This document shows positions 22,901 through 30,608 of a DNA stretch of 37,670 bases, one piece after another. Within the stretch, counting starts at the first letter, position 1, and each line of letters opens with the position of its first letter. Source of the stretch: a virus; IMG/VR virus record IMGVR_UViG_3300010343_000632, positions 1-37,670 of that record; one strand, written 5' to 3'. Position numbers and translations under genes: made by a program. A model generated the notes under the pieces. It did no database searches. It saw nothing but the letters and a program-made list of their open reading frames with translations, and was not told the DNA's origin.

Positions 22901-23443
22901 ATGCTGACCGTTGCGCAACTGGCGCCGCTGAAGGACCGCGACCCGTATTTATACGAGACGCTGACGAAGATTGTGTCGGCGGTGAACGCCACGAGCCAGA
23001 ACGCGGGCGTGGACCCGGCGACACCCTCCCCGGCGCCTGCGCCGATCGCTTCGCTTCAGGTGCAGGCAGCAAACGGGTGGTTTGACCTGTCCATTACAGA
23101 TCCGGCGGCATCGCGGCCAGGGCTTTTCTACTTCGTCGAGTCGGATGTGACGCCGGCATTTTCCGCGCCACGCGTACATTTCCTCGGTGCGGCGCGAAAC
23201 CTGTATCTGCAACTCGGGAATCAGACGTTGTATTGGCGCGCGTATTCGCAGTACATCGGCTCGCAGCCCTCTGCGCCGGTGAGCTTTGGGTCGCCGCCAA
23301 TCGCCGTGGCGGGCGGAGGCGCCAGCGGGCCTGCTCCACTGTCCTCGAGCGGAAGCGGCACACTGCCGAACGGCTTGCTGCGCGGCGGAAACGGATTCGG
23401 CACGCCCACGGGCGCGCGCATTGTGAAGCAGACGATTCTCTGA
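22901..23443 (+). CDS. Small virion structural protein
   Basis: ATG 22901 follows GGGAGCTGAAG (22886-22896). The 180-residue product begins with a helix (LKDRDPYLYETLTKIVSAVN, residues 10-29). A Pro/Ala linker and a beta domain follow (GWFDLSITDPAASRPGLFYF; RVHFLGAARNLYLQLGNQTL). The end is Gly/Ser-rich and probably flexible. The layout suits a head- or tail-fibre attachment protein next to the tail tube gene. No family is recognised. Confidence 0.65.
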   Translation: MLTVAQLAPLKDRDPYLYETLTKIVSAVNATSQNAGVDPATPSPAPAPIASLQVQAANGWFDLSITDPAASRPGLFYFVESDVTPAFSAPRVHFLGAARNLYLQLGNQTLYWRAYSQYIGSQPSAPVSFGSPPIAVAGGGASGPAPLSSSGSGTLPNGLLRGGNGFGTPTGARIVKQTIL

Positions 23444-23566
23444 GGCCTCGACAGCCCGCGATCGTTATCTTGGGAATTGAAATCCTTGAGCTTCTAAACC
23501 TTTTCGGATCCCGCCACGATCACGCTGATGTTGACGATTTAACAGTGGCTGAATAATCCCGGCGAT

Positions 23567-23666
23567 TGTCATTCCGAATCCCGTTCGCTTTTTGAACGGG
23601 ATGAGGAATCTGCTTTTTCTCTTGTCAATTGCGAAAAGCAGATCCCTCGCTCCGCTCGGGATGACA
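23567..23666. repeat. 100-nt branched palindromic element
   Basis: Outer arms TGTCATTCCGA (23567-23577) and TCGGGATGACA (23656-23666) pair. Inside lie ATCCCGTTC/GAACGGGAT (23578-23602) and ATCTGCTTTT/AAAAGCAGAT (23608-23643). The element folds as a three-way structure and matches the partial copies at 5795-5830 and 11039-11090. It looks like a complete dispersed bacterial repeat (REP/MITE-like) inserted in the intergenic space before the acetyltransferase gene. The rest of 23444-23726 holds no other feature I can support. Confidence 0.75.
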
Positions 23667-23726
23667 AAAGTGTTTCTACCTTGCCGAGATGCGGCTGAAC
23701 AGTGCTCGACCTCTACGGGGATAGCC

Positions 23727-24143
23727 TTGCGCATACGGGAGTATGACGAGGGCGACTTGCAAGAGCTTCAGGCGATCCATGCCGCGCAAGGCTTCCCGTA
23801 CGAATTTCCCGACCTCCAGAACCCGCTCTTCCTGACCAGGCTGGTGCTGGCGGGCGATGAATCGGATCCAGCCGAAGGGAAGGGAATTGCGGGCGCTGCC
23901 CTGCTCCGTCTGACGGCCGAGGCCTATCTGCTGCTCGATCCAAAACGCGGCACGCCGAAAGAGCGCTGGCAATGGCTGCTTGGCCTGCACGAAGCGACAC
24001 GCCGCCAGGCCTGGGAGCGCGGCTTGGAAGACGTGCATGCCTGGCTGCCGCCGGAAATTGCGTCGAAGTTTGGCAGACGGCTCGCGCGGCTCGGCTGGAT
24101 ACGTGACGATGAGTGGATGCCGTACTGCAAAAGATTGAAGTAG
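23727..24143 (+). CDS. GNAT-family acetyltransferase
   Basis: TTG 23727 with GGGGAT upstream is preferred; a longer frame from 23592 would be encoded by the palindromic element. The 138-residue product reads LRIREYDEGDLQELQAIHAA (N-terminal GNAT strand and helix), GIAGAALLRLTAEAYLLLD (central strands), a helical region HEATRRQAWERGLEDVHAWL and a final RLARLGWIRDDEWMPYCKRL, the standard end of a GNAT fold. The acetyl-CoA pyrophosphate loop (R/QxxGxG/A) is not canonical. Phages carry similar genes among late genes; the substrate is unknown. Confidence 0.7.
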   Translation: MRIREYDEGDLQELQAIHAAQGFPYEFPDLQNPLFLTRLVLAGDESDPAEGKGIAGAALLRLTAEAYLLLDPKRGTPKERWQWLLGLHEATRRQAWERGLEDVHAWLPPEIASKFGRRLARLGWIRDDEWMPYCKRLK

Positions 24144-24172
24144 AGATTAGCAAACGAGGGTTCGGAGGTTTT

Positions 24173-24733
24173 ATGGGACGCGGGGCACAAGCACAAACAC
24201 GGCAGATGACGGACCAGCAACTGGCGCAGACCAACGCGCTAAACCAGCAATTGCTGGGACAGCAGCAGTCGCTGGGAAACCAGGTGGGCACGCAATACCA
24301 GAACATTGTGAACAATCCGGGATATAGCGACGCGACCAAGGCTGCCATCACGGGTCAATCACAGGGCGCGCTGGCCAGCGCATTTGACTCGCTGCAGCAG
24401 TCGGCCATGAACCGCATGGCGCGGACAGGGAATTCCGCGGGATACGCGGACTTGACGGACGAATTGGCACGGGAAAAAGGCAGGCAGGAAGCCAGCACGG
24501 CGCAACAGAACCAGGTGAACTTCGCCAATACCGCGATGCAGCAGCAGATGTCGGCGCTGCAGGGGCTATCGGGCCTCTACGGCGTGGACACAAACCTGCT
24601 CGGGCGCACGCTGGGCATCCCGGCATCACTCCTTAATACACGCGCGAACGCCTCGCGGCCTAGCGGGTTTTTCTCTTCGCTGGGATCAAGTGTTGGCGGG
24701 ACGCTCGGCGGACTGCCAAGTCTGTTCATGTAG
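24173..24733 (+). CDS. Gln-rich internal virion/ejection-like protein
   Basis: ATG 24173 has GGAGG at 24164-24168. The 186-residue product is rich in Gln, Ala and Asn, helical and cysteine-free (QLLGQQQSLGNQVGTQYQNI; ALASAFDSLQQSAMNRMART; EKGRQEASTAQQNQVNFANT). The glycine-rich C-terminus (FFSSLGSSVGGTLGGLPSLF) could insert in membranes. Composition and position after the tail genes resemble DNA-ejection proteins of short-tailed phages such as P22 gp7-type proteins. The role is inferred. Confidence 0.65.
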   Translation: MGRGAQAQTRQMTDQQLAQTNALNQQLLGQQQSLGNQVGTQYQNIVNNPGYSDATKAAITGQSQGALASAFDSLQQSAMNRMARTGNSAGYADLTDELAREKGRQEASTAQQNQVNFANTAMQQQMSALQGLSGLYGVDTNLLGRTLGIPASLLNTRANASRPSGFFSSLGSSVGGTLGGLPSLFM

Positions 24734-24848
24734 TGCACAGCTTGCCGTACTTCGAGACTTGAGGTCGGCGCGCTCGACGACCTGTCACCAGGGCAGGATG
24801 ACGAAAGCCCCGCCCTGACGCTGTAGTGAAACCCAGGGGGCCCCCACC

Positions 24849-25103
24849 ATGTTTTCCATTTCCTCCGCAATTCTTCTGGCACTGGTCTCAATCGGCGCGC
24901 AATTCGTTGTGTTCCTGCGTTGGATTCACCGCCGCATGCGCGACGACGAAATCAATCGTGTGTTCTTGCGCGACTTGGCGCTGCGCCACCTCCCCTGCAT
25001 TTACCGCGCACTTTACAGAATGGCGGAGCAGCAGGGCATTGCGCTGGATGAAATGCCCATCGTGAATTTCGTGGATCTGCAAAACGGCGGCCGGCGGCAC
25101 TGA
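24849..25103 (+). CDS. Small membrane protein in the lysis module
   Basis: ATG 24849 lies behind AGGGGG (24834-24839) in the palindrome GGGGGCCCCC. The 84-residue product has one N-terminal membrane helix (SSAILLALVSIGAQFVVFL) followed by a basic, helical cytoplasmic part. Its stop overlaps the next ATG by one base (TGATG, 25101-25105), so it is coupled to the transglycosylase gene. This suggests a holin, antiholin or other lysis helper. Confidence 0.65.
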   Translation: MFSISSAILLALVSIGAQFVVFLRWIHRRMRDDEINRVFLRDLALRHLPCIYRALYRMAEQQGIALDEMPIVNFVDLQNGGRRH

Positions 25104-25546
25104 TGCCTCTCGATGCCAAGCTCATGGAACTGGCGCGGCGCGCCGCCCAGGGAGAAGGGCTTGATCCGGCATTGGTGTGCGCGGTCGTCGAGCAAGAATC
25201 CAACTGGAACCCCTGGGCGATGCGCTACGAGCCCCTCTTTTTCGCCAAATATGTTGCCCCGCTTTACACCAACAACAAGGTGGGCGCCACGGAAGCCTAT
25301 GCACGCGGCATCTCGTGGGGCCTGATGCAGGTTATGGGGCAATTGGCGCGCGAAAAGGGCTTGGCTTCCCTGTACCTTTCCACGCTGTGCGACCCGGCAG
25401 TAGGTTTGGCGGTGGGTTGCAAGATTTTGCGTCAAAAGTTGGACGCGGCAGGCGGCGACACGTCACGCGCGTTGCTCGCGTGGAACGGGGGAGGGAATCC
25501 GGATTACGCGGAGGAAGTGCTGGCGCGCGTGGCGCGCTACCGCTAA
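25103..25546 (+). CDS. Lytic transglycosylase endolysin
   Basis: The 147-residue product is a soluble SLT/goose-lysozyme-type domain. EQESNWNPWAMRYEP (30-44) carries the catalytic glutamate (E32, in the usual ESxWNP setting). ISWGLMQVMGQLAR (near 71) is the GLMQ motif, and LLAWNGGGNPDYAEEVL (near 125) is the AYNxG-type motif. There is no signal peptide, so export needs a holin. It is flanked by a small membrane protein and a spanin-like protein, forming a lysis module. Confidence 0.88.
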   Translation: MPLDAKLMELARRAAQGEGLDPALVCAVVEQESNWNPWAMRYEPLFFAKYVAPLYTNNKVGATEAYARGISWGLMQVMGQLAREKGLASLYLSTLCDPAVGLAVGCKILRQKLDAAGGDTSRALLAWNGGGNPDYAEEVLARVARYR

Positions 25547-25573
25547 AGGCGCTTGTCCTCAGAAGAGATCGTC

Positions 25574-26197
25574 ATGACATCAGGGAACTGGCTCAAAGGC
25601 GCGGCAATAGTGATTGCGCTGGTGGCCGCCGCAAGTGTGTATTTCGTCTGGCGCGGAAACCAACGCGCGCAGGCGCAACTCAAAGCCGAACTGCTGGCCA
25701 CGCAAAAGGCGCTGACCGATGCCGATGCGCGACAGCAATCGCGCAATGCGCAACTCGCTCAGCTCCTGGCTCAGCTCAACCAGAAGAAAGCCACCGTCCA
25801 CAATCCAGCGCAGATCGTGACTGCACTGCCGGACGTCCTGCCATTGCCCACACCTCTTGCCCTACCAGCGCAGGCACCCAACACAGCCCTTCCGACCACC
25901 CAGGGAGGCTCCAAGCAGCCAATCGAGACCCCAGCCCCCAAGGTGCAGTTGCCCTCCGAAGACCTGAAGCCGCTCTACGACTTTGCTGTGAACTGCCAGG
26001 AATGCCAGGCGCAACTCGCCGCAGCCCAGGCAAACCTTAAAGATGAACAGACCAAGACGCAGGCGCTGGGCAAGGAACGCGATACCGCCCTTCAGGCCGC
26101 GCGTGGCGGCTCGGTGCTGCGGCGCGTGGCGCGCGCGGCCAAATGGTTTGTGATAGGCGCAGCCGCGGGAGCGGTGGCCGCGAAGTTGGCGCGTTAG
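25574..26197 (+). CDS. Rz/i-spanin-like membrane protein
   Basis: ATG 25574 has AGAAGAG upstream. The 207-residue product has an N-terminal membrane helix (GAAIVIALVAAASVYFVW), a coiled coil (AQAQLKAELLATQKALTDAD and on to QLNQKK), a proline-rich linker (LPLPTPLALPAQAPNTALP), a CQECQ-containing second coil, and a C-terminal hydrophobic segment (WFVIGAAAGAVAAKLAR). Position after the transglycosylase supports an inner-membrane spanin role, but the second hydrophobic end is atypical. No separate outer-membrane lipoprotein partner was found. Confidence 0.65.
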   Translation: MTSGNWLKGAAIVIALVAAASVYFVWRGNQRAQAQLKAELLATQKALTDADARQQSRNAQLAQLLAQLNQKKATVHNPAQIVTALPDVLPLPTPLALPAQAPNTALPTTQGGSKQPIETPAPKVQLPSEDLKPLYDFAVNCQECQAQLAAAQANLKDEQTKTQALGKERDTALQAARGGSVLRRVARAAKWFVIGAAAGAVAAKLAR

Positions 26198-26293
26198 GGC
26201 GATCGCACGCTGGCGGTAATGAGCTCCACGAGTAAGGCGGAGCCACTATCTTCGACCAGGATTTAAATCCATTCTCAAAGAAAGGAGGACTCC

Positions 26294-26488
26294 ATGCCCA
26301 CACCGACAAACACCTTCACGGTGACCATCGCGGACGCGCATTCACACAGCGTAGCGAACTCCGGCATCGCCGCAAGCTCAAAGCTGGACGCCACGCTCTC
26401 AGCCATGCAAGCCGCCGTGAACGAACCGTCCGTCTACGCCGCGTTCGTCACTACCGATACGTGGACCATCACCGTGACGCAGCCATAA
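26294..26488 (+). CDS. 64-residue hypothetical beta protein
   Basis: ATG 26294 follows an ideal ribosome site (AAAGGAGG, 26280-26287). The product is Thr/Ser/Ala-rich with alternating strands (TNTFTVTIADAHSH and DTWTITVTQP) around a short helix. There is no signal peptide or cysteine. It is the last gene before a terminator and is probably abundant, judging by its ribosome site. Its function is unknown. Confidence 0.65.
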   Translation: MPTPTNTFTVTIADAHSHSVANSGIAASSKLDATLSAMQAAVNEPSVYAAFVTTDTWTITVTQP

Positions 26489-26498
26489 GTTCCGAACT

Positions 26499-26563
26499 GG
26501 CGCGCCCGTGTTCCTGATCCCGTGGCGGATAGCTCCGGGCAGCCTCTCACGGCGCGCCTTTTT
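26499..26563 (+). terminator. Terminator after the first late block
   Basis: GGCGCGCCCGTG (26499-26510) can pair with CACGGCGCGCC (26548-26558), with one bulged C, and TTTTT follows (26559-26563). The 37-nt loop is long. It ends the block of genes that includes lysis and the small gene at 26294. Confidence 0.55.
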
Positions 26564-26623
26564 GTCAGCGCCTTACGAGTTCACCCCATAGCCTCAGGAA
26601 ACCCCTCCGCCCGTGCAGTACGC

Positions 26624-26653
26624 CCGGCTGGCGCACCCCCCGCGCCAGCCGGG
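26624..26653. repeat. Perfect 12-bp hairpin CCCGGCTGGCGC
   Basis: CCCGGCTGGCGC (26624-26635) and GCGCCAGCCGGG (26642-26653) enclose a 6-nt loop. No T tract follows, so this is not a classical terminator. It lies between the terminator and the promoter at 26715 and may be an RNA-processing or protein-binding site. The remainder of 26489-26940 shows no supported gene. Confidence 0.6.
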
Positions 26654-26714
26654 GAAGTACCTCGAGAAAAGCCTGGATATACGCAGAAAAGATAGGAATA
26701 GAGAAAGAAAGAGC

Positions 26715-26743
26715 TTGACATCGTGTCCTATAACAGATATTAT
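26715..26743 (+). promoter_or_regulatory. Strong sigma-70 promoter of the second structural block
   Basis: TTGACA (26715-26720), a 17-nt spacer and TATTAT (26738-26743) give one of the best promoter matches in the window. It lies in an AT-rich island that differs from the GC-rich surroundings. It would drive the genes from 26941 to 33201, with a leader of about 190 nt. Confidence 0.75.
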
Positions 26744-26940
26744 GTTAACTAGAAAATCGCTTTTCCTTCGCTGTTTATAAAGGTTTCCGCGTTTTCCACC
26801 CCCGCAAAACCCACCCGCAAAACAGCCCTTCCCCGCACCCACCGTTGCACCGAAACAGGGCAAATTTTCCGCTTGACACGATTGCGGTGAACGGCCTGAA
26901 GCTGCACTCGTAACCGAGATCAGCACACGGAGCGCACGCC

Positions 26941-27366
26941 ATGCCGATTCGCATTAAGCCCGCCTCTTCCAGCCAACAGAAGTACATCAACAATACCGGC
27001 AATGCCGGCCAGAGCTACCAGGACGGCATCAACAACCCGAGGCGCGATTGGCTGGCCGCAACCACCGCCGCGGAAGGAACCTGGTCCAGTTCCGTGCAAG
27101 CCGCAATCACCAGCGGCAGCTTCGGGAAGTCGCTCACGCAAGACGCCGGCACGAAGCAGAAATCGAACGCCATCAATCTCGGCGTCGGCCGCTATCCCGT
27201 GGGGACCAAGAACGCCGCGCCCAACTGGGCGAAATTCACGCAGCCCGTTTTGGACGCGATGGCCAGCGTGCCCGACATGCCGCGTGGCCCGAAGATGAGC
27301 CAACAGAATTTTGACAAGCAGCGCGCGTACGCGGCCGCTGCTGCCTCTGCGAAGAAGAACAAGTAA
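26941..27366 (+). CDS. Phage structural-type protein, Ala/Asn/Gly-rich
   Basis: ATG 26941 opens a 141-residue product that is basic, helical and free of cysteine. The motifs NTGNAGQSYQDGINNPRRDW (18-37), GVGRYPVGTKNA and VPDMPRGPKMSQQNF recall a recurring small-protein type I have seen near capsid and tail genes in soil phages. The lysine-rich end (AAAAASAKKNK) suggests contact with DNA or with the capsid interior. The ribosome site is weak. Specific function is unknown. Confidence 0.6.
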   Translation: MPIRIKPASSSQQKYINNTGNAGQSYQDGINNPRRDWLAATTAAEGTWSSSVQAAITSGSFGKSLTQDAGTKQKSNAINLGVGRYPVGTKNAAPNWAKFTQPVLDAMASVPDMPRGPKMSQQNFDKQRAYAAAAASAKKNK

Positions 27367-27444
27367 CGATTTACCCCCATGATGATACCGCGCCGGGGAG
27401 GCGACGCGGAAGAAATCCTCCCCACAAATCAGGGAGATACGAAC

Positions 27445-28236
27445 ATGCCGCCAGCAATCGACACCGTAACCGCTACCGTAACCGCCGCTGCCGTCGCCGG
27501 GTCCGCCGCCGCCGCAGTAGCCGGAGACTCTTTGATCGTCCGCTCGACCACCGGGCGGGTGCGCTTGCTGAACGCGTGGATCGACACCGACAGCCCCGGC
27601 TGGTTCCAGGTCACCTCTCCCAAGTTGCACGACAACACCCGCGGCATACGCTTTCGCACCCAGACCCACCAGCCTTTTCCACTTCTGCCGCTAGAAACCA
27701 TGCAAGATTTGTACCCCGTGGACACGCTTGCTGCGATCATTTCCAGCGTCGCTGGTGCCGGAAAAATCGACAACCTGATGCTGATGCTTTACTACGACGA
27801 CATCAGCGGCGTGGCGCAAACGTTGATTGACGTGCCGACTTTGGAGAAGCGCAGACTTGAAACGGTGACCGTCGAGTACGCTCCTGGCGCTCCGGCTTCC
27901 GGTTCGACGTACTCGGGACTCGCAGCGCTCAACGCGCAGAGCGATCTACTGAAGCGCGGCAGCTCGTATGCGCTTGTCGGCTACCAAGTCGCCGCGAACG
28001 TCACCGGCATCACCATCCGCGGCGCGGACTCCGGCAACCTGCGCATCCCGATGCCCGGATGCGCGCCCGCATGCGACATGAGCGCGTCATGGTTCTACGA
28101 TCTCTCCGACCACACCGGTCTGTCGCTGATTCCGGTTTTCCAGGCCAACAACACGCCGGGCATTTTCATCGAGCAAGTCAGCAACGACCTGCTCGCCGCG
28201 ATCACCGCCAGCCTGACCTTCGTGCGCCTCGGATAA
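27445..28236 (+). CDS. Beta-rich structural protein
   Basis: ATG 27445 has AGGGAGA at 27431-27437; a longer frame from 27379 lacks one. The 263-residue product begins with a Thr/Ala/Val stretch (TVTATVTAAAVAGSAAAAVA) and continues with many short strands (DSLIVRSTTGRVRLLNAWID; KIDNLMLMLYYDDISGV; ALVGYQVAANVTGITIRG). The C-terminal part (GLSLIPVFQANNTPGIFIEQ) is similar in style. A virion shell or spike component is plausible. No family is recognised. Confidence 0.65.
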   Translation: MPPAIDTVTATVTAAAVAGSAAAAVAGDSLIVRSTTGRVRLLNAWIDTDSPGWFQVTSPKLHDNTRGIRFRTQTHQPFPLLPLETMQDLYPVDTLAAIISSVAGAGKIDNLMLMLYYDDISGVAQTLIDVPTLEKRRLETVTVEYAPGAPASGSTYSGLAALNAQSDLLKRGSSYALVGYQVAANVTGITIRGADSGNLRIPMPGCAPACDMSASWFYDLSDHTGLSLIPVFQANNTPGIFIEQVSNDLLAAITASLTFVRLG

Positions 28237-28261
28237 CCGGCGCTCTTCACAAAGGAGCGCG

Positions 28262-29158
28262 ATGGCCACACCGCCGGGAGTAGCAACCACTACCGCAGGG
28301 AATCCGCCACCCTCGGAAATTCAGACCTCGCCAAACCTCGTCCAGTTCGATCCCAAGCTAGTCGTTCCCACACAGCCCATTTACCTGCAACGCAACGACA
28401 TACTCGTCTTCACCGGGATAACAAACGACCTTGCAGCCACAATCCAGGTCAACTATCGCTACCTGACACCCGAGGGCGAAATCAAGGAAGGCCAATACAT
28501 CTTCCAAGCTTCCAGCCCGAACATTTTCTTCTACTTCTCCATTTTTGAAGGTTGGCTGCTCTCTTTCACCATCCGGCAAACCGACAGCGTCATAGCCGGC
28601 ACGTGGTCCTACGTACAAGTGTTCGTCGCACGCACTCCACCCGCGACTTTGCTCGGAGTCACGCAAGGGCTCCTCTGGGAAGGGTACGTACCCTACAACC
28701 TTTCAATCGGCTGGCCCGGAAGTCCCTCGAAGGAAGCGACAGACGGCGCCGGCGTGTTGCGCAGCATCACCGGGACAATGCCCGGAGTCGGAGCGGAAAT
28801 CAGCGAAGTGGTCCCAAATCAGCGCCGCTGGATCTTGCTCGTGCTACGAGCTGCTCTGATGACCAGCGCCACAGTCGCAAACCGGCAAGTCGCAGTCTAT
28901 CTCGACGATGGGACAAACACCTTTTACGCGACTCGCGCAGCCGCACTCCAAACCGCAATCGCCACGTGGTACTACTGTTTTGCACCAGGAATCCCATACT
29001 ACTACGACACTATAAATAATGTCACAATACCCATTCCATCGCCCACAGTGCTGAGATCCGGCTTTCGCATCAAGACCAACACCAATGGCCTCCAGGCAGG
29101 CGACCAGTGGTACGCGCCAGAGTATCTAGTCCTGGAGTGGGGCCTCTGGGATGCCTAA
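28262..29158 (+). CDS. Structural protein, all-beta
   Basis: ATG 28262 follows AAAGGAG (28250-28256). The 298-residue product is rich in Tyr, Trp, Ile and Thr with regular strands (DILVFTGITNDLAATIQVNY; NIFFYFSIFEGWLLSFTIRQ; RRWILLVLRAALMTSATVA; WYAPEYLVLEWGLWDA). It is probably a sandwich or jelly-roll virion protein paired with the preceding gene (26-nt gap). The stop is followed at once by TAAGGAG for the next gene. Function is unknown. Confidence 0.65.
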   Translation: MATPPGVATTTAGNPPPSEIQTSPNLVQFDPKLVVPTQPIYLQRNDILVFTGITNDLAATIQVNYRYLTPEGEIKEGQYIFQASSPNIFFYFSIFEGWLLSFTIRQTDSVIAGTWSYVQVFVARTPPATLLGVTQGLLWEGYVPYNLSIGWPGSPSKEATDGAGVLRSITGTMPGVGAEISEVVPNQRRWILLVLRAALMTSATVANRQVAVYLDDGTNTFYATRAAALQTAIATWYYCFAPGIPYYYDTINNVTIPIPSPTVLRSGFRIKTNTNGLQAGDQWYAPEYLVLEWGLWDA

Positions 29159-29170
29159 GGAGAATTGCAA

Positions 29171-29428
29171 ATGCCCGGCAGACTGAAGTGCAACTCGTGC
29201 GGCGGCACCTGGCCCGACCCAAAGGTCACGGGCCTCATCTACATGCACCAGTGCCCGCCGCAAATTGTACAGACACCGGAAGTCGCCGACGCCGTGACGC
29301 ACGTGATCACCGTGCCCGCGGTTTTCCAGGCTACCCCGAACCCACGGAACGAACTTTTGCAGCCCAACACAGTCTTTACGCCGAACCCGCAGATTATTTC
29401 CGCCGGCTCGGGCGTCACAGTAGTCTGA
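29171..29428 (+). CDS. Small zinc-ribbon protein
   Basis: ATG 29171 has TAAGGAG (29157-29163). The 85-residue product carries CNSCGG at residue 7 and a later H-x-C (MHQC, near 29), a likely CxxC/HxC zinc site. A Pro/Val/Thr-rich beta tail follows (VITVPAVFQATPNPRN to SAGSGVTVV). It may be a minor virion or assembly protein. Its function is not recognised. Confidence 0.65.
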   Translation: MPGRLKCNSCGGTWPDPKVTGLIYMHQCPPQIVQTPEVADAVTHVITVPAVFQATPNPRNELLQPNTVFTPNPQIISAGSGVTVV

Positions 29429-29439
29429 GGTAGATTCCC

Positions 29440-29880
29440 ATGGGACTCGCCAACCTCAACCTGCAAAGTTTAATCGGCGGGAGCGTCGCGGACGCTTTCG
29501 CCAAGGTTGTCGGCGTGTTCAAGGTTGACCCCACCGCGAAACTCAACGCGGAAACCGAACTCCAGAAGATCCAACTCGAGCTCCAGGGCAAGCTGCAAGA
29601 CGCCATATCGAATGAGATCACGGCCTCGGCAGAGATCATCAAATCCGAAGCGCAAAGCCAGAGCTGGCTGCCCCGCAACGTGCGGCCCCTCCTACTGCTC
29701 CTCTGGGGTTTGCTCATCACGTTCAACTACCTACTACCACTGCTCGCGCATTTCGTCTCCGCGTTCCAAAGCATGCAACCCCTCGTGCTTCCCGACTGGC
29801 TCTATAAACTGACGGCCATCGGCTTCACAGGCTACGTCACCGCGCGCACCTGGGAAAAAGTGACGAACTCGGACCAATAG
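29440..29880 (+). CDS. GTA-type holin with membrane helices
   Basis: The 146-residue product has an amphipathic N-terminal half (ADAFAKVVGVFKVDPTAKL; ETELQKIQLELQGKLQDAI), then SWLPRNVRPLLLLLWGLLIT. A further hydrophobic segment (YLLPLLAHFVSAFQSM) and a C-terminal one (LYKLTAIGFTGYVTARTWEK) follow. The order SxxRPxxLLxW, a second helix and GYVxxRTxEK is the signature of the 3TM holin family first noted in gene transfer agents. It would permeabilise the inner membrane for the transglycosylase at 25103, although it is 4 kb away. Confidence 0.8.
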   Translation: MGLANLNLQSLIGGSVADAFAKVVGVFKVDPTAKLNAETELQKIQLELQGKLQDAISNEITASAEIIKSEAQSQSWLPRNVRPLLLLLWGLLITFNYLLPLLAHFVSAFQSMQPLVLPDWLYKLTAIGFTGYVTARTWEKVTNSDQ

Positions 29881-29887
29881 AGAGGAA

Positions 29888-30037
29888 ATGAGCGAAACCG
29901 CCATCGTCGCCATCATCGTGGGCGCATTCGGAGCACTGGTGAGTGTCATACAAATCTTGGGGCTGTGGATTCTTAACGACATTCGTCATCGCGTGGAACG
30001 CCTCGAAAACCGCGTCATAAGGGGCAACAGCCTGTGA
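29888..30037 (+). CDS. 49-residue membrane protein
   Basis: ATG 29888 follows AGAGGAA and lies 8 nt after the holin stop. One membrane helix (IVAIIVGAFGALVSVIQILG) is followed by a short basic/acidic coil (RHRVERLENRVIRG). Its last codons overlap the next GTG start (GTGA, 30034-30037). Position and size suggest an antiholin or holin partner. Confidence 0.65.
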   Translation: MSETAIVAIIVGAFGALVSVIQILGLWILNDIRHRVERLENRVIRGNSL

Positions 30038-30357
30038 GCACCTGGCCCATCTCGCCACTCAGCGCAAGCGATCTGGATTTCGCAGTCGTGAACTACGACT
30101 TTACCGGGCTCACCGCCGACGCACTCGCGGATCTGCCAAACCTCGAAACCGCGATGGATGGACTGCTCGCCGATCTCGCCACGAGCATCGCAGACCAAAC
30201 CGTGCTCATCGACTCGATGGCCGACGACCTGGACGACCTGGACACCATCCTAAGCGAAGTGGCAAACGAGGATCTCACGCAAATTCTTGCGGATCTCGCA
30301 GGAGTCGCCGCTGCCGGCGACGGCATGCTGGGCGATGTGACCACATCGGTCGGATAG
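30034..30357 (+). CDS. Acidic helical protein
   Basis: GTG 30034 overlaps the preceding stop by 4 nt. The 107-residue product is strongly acidic, Leu/Asp/Ala-rich and without Lys or Cys (ADALADLPNLETAMDGLLAD; DSMADDLDDLDTILSEVANE). Regular heptads suggest a coiled coil. An acidic phage coil of this type could be a DNA mimic, a chaperone or a virion cement. No family is recognised. Confidence 0.6.
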   Translation: MSTWPISPLSASDLDFAVVNYDFTGLTADALADLPNLETAMDGLLADLATSIADQTVLIDSMADDLDDLDTILSEVANEDLTQILADLAGVAAAGDGMLGDVTTSVG

Positions 30358-30364
30358 GAGAAAT

Positions 30365-30586
30365 ATGCTGCCCTCGGAAGTGAACGGACTAAGAATCAAG
30401 GACGCCGTGGAATTCGATAAGCAAGGAAACGGCGTGCGTTACCAGCTCTACACCTTCTTCGTCGGCGACCACGGCCCCTTCACCGAGAAATTCTACGCCG
30501 GCGAGCAGGACACGCCGGCCGTGGAACGCCGCATCAACCTGCGCGTAGCGCAGCTCCGCGAACTCGGCGCGATCCCGCAGACATAA
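30365..30586 (+). CDS. Small hypothetical protein
   Basis: ATG 30365 follows GGATAGGAGAAAT. The 73-residue product has strands NGVRYQLYTFFVGDHGPFTE and a helix with PAVERRINLRVAQLREL. It is compact, charged and without cysteine. It lies in a run of tightly spaced genes between the holin and a membrane-associated protein. Function is unknown. Confidence 0.6.
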   Translation: MLPSEVNGLRIKDAVEFDKQGNGVRYQLYTFFVGDHGPFTEKFYAGEQDTPAVERRINLRVAQLRELGAIPQT

Positions 30587-30608
30587 TCGGCAAGGGAGGC
30601 AAAACCCC

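Noticed and set aside
23592-23726. N-terminal extension of the acetyltransferase
   Set aside because: The residues are encoded by the palindromic repeat element, and the GNAT fold begins at the TTG at 23727.
26873-26901. TTGACA at 26873 as a second promoter before the gene at 26941
   Set aside because: No acceptable -10 lies 16-18 nt downstream (CTGAAG); the promoter at 26715 is far better.
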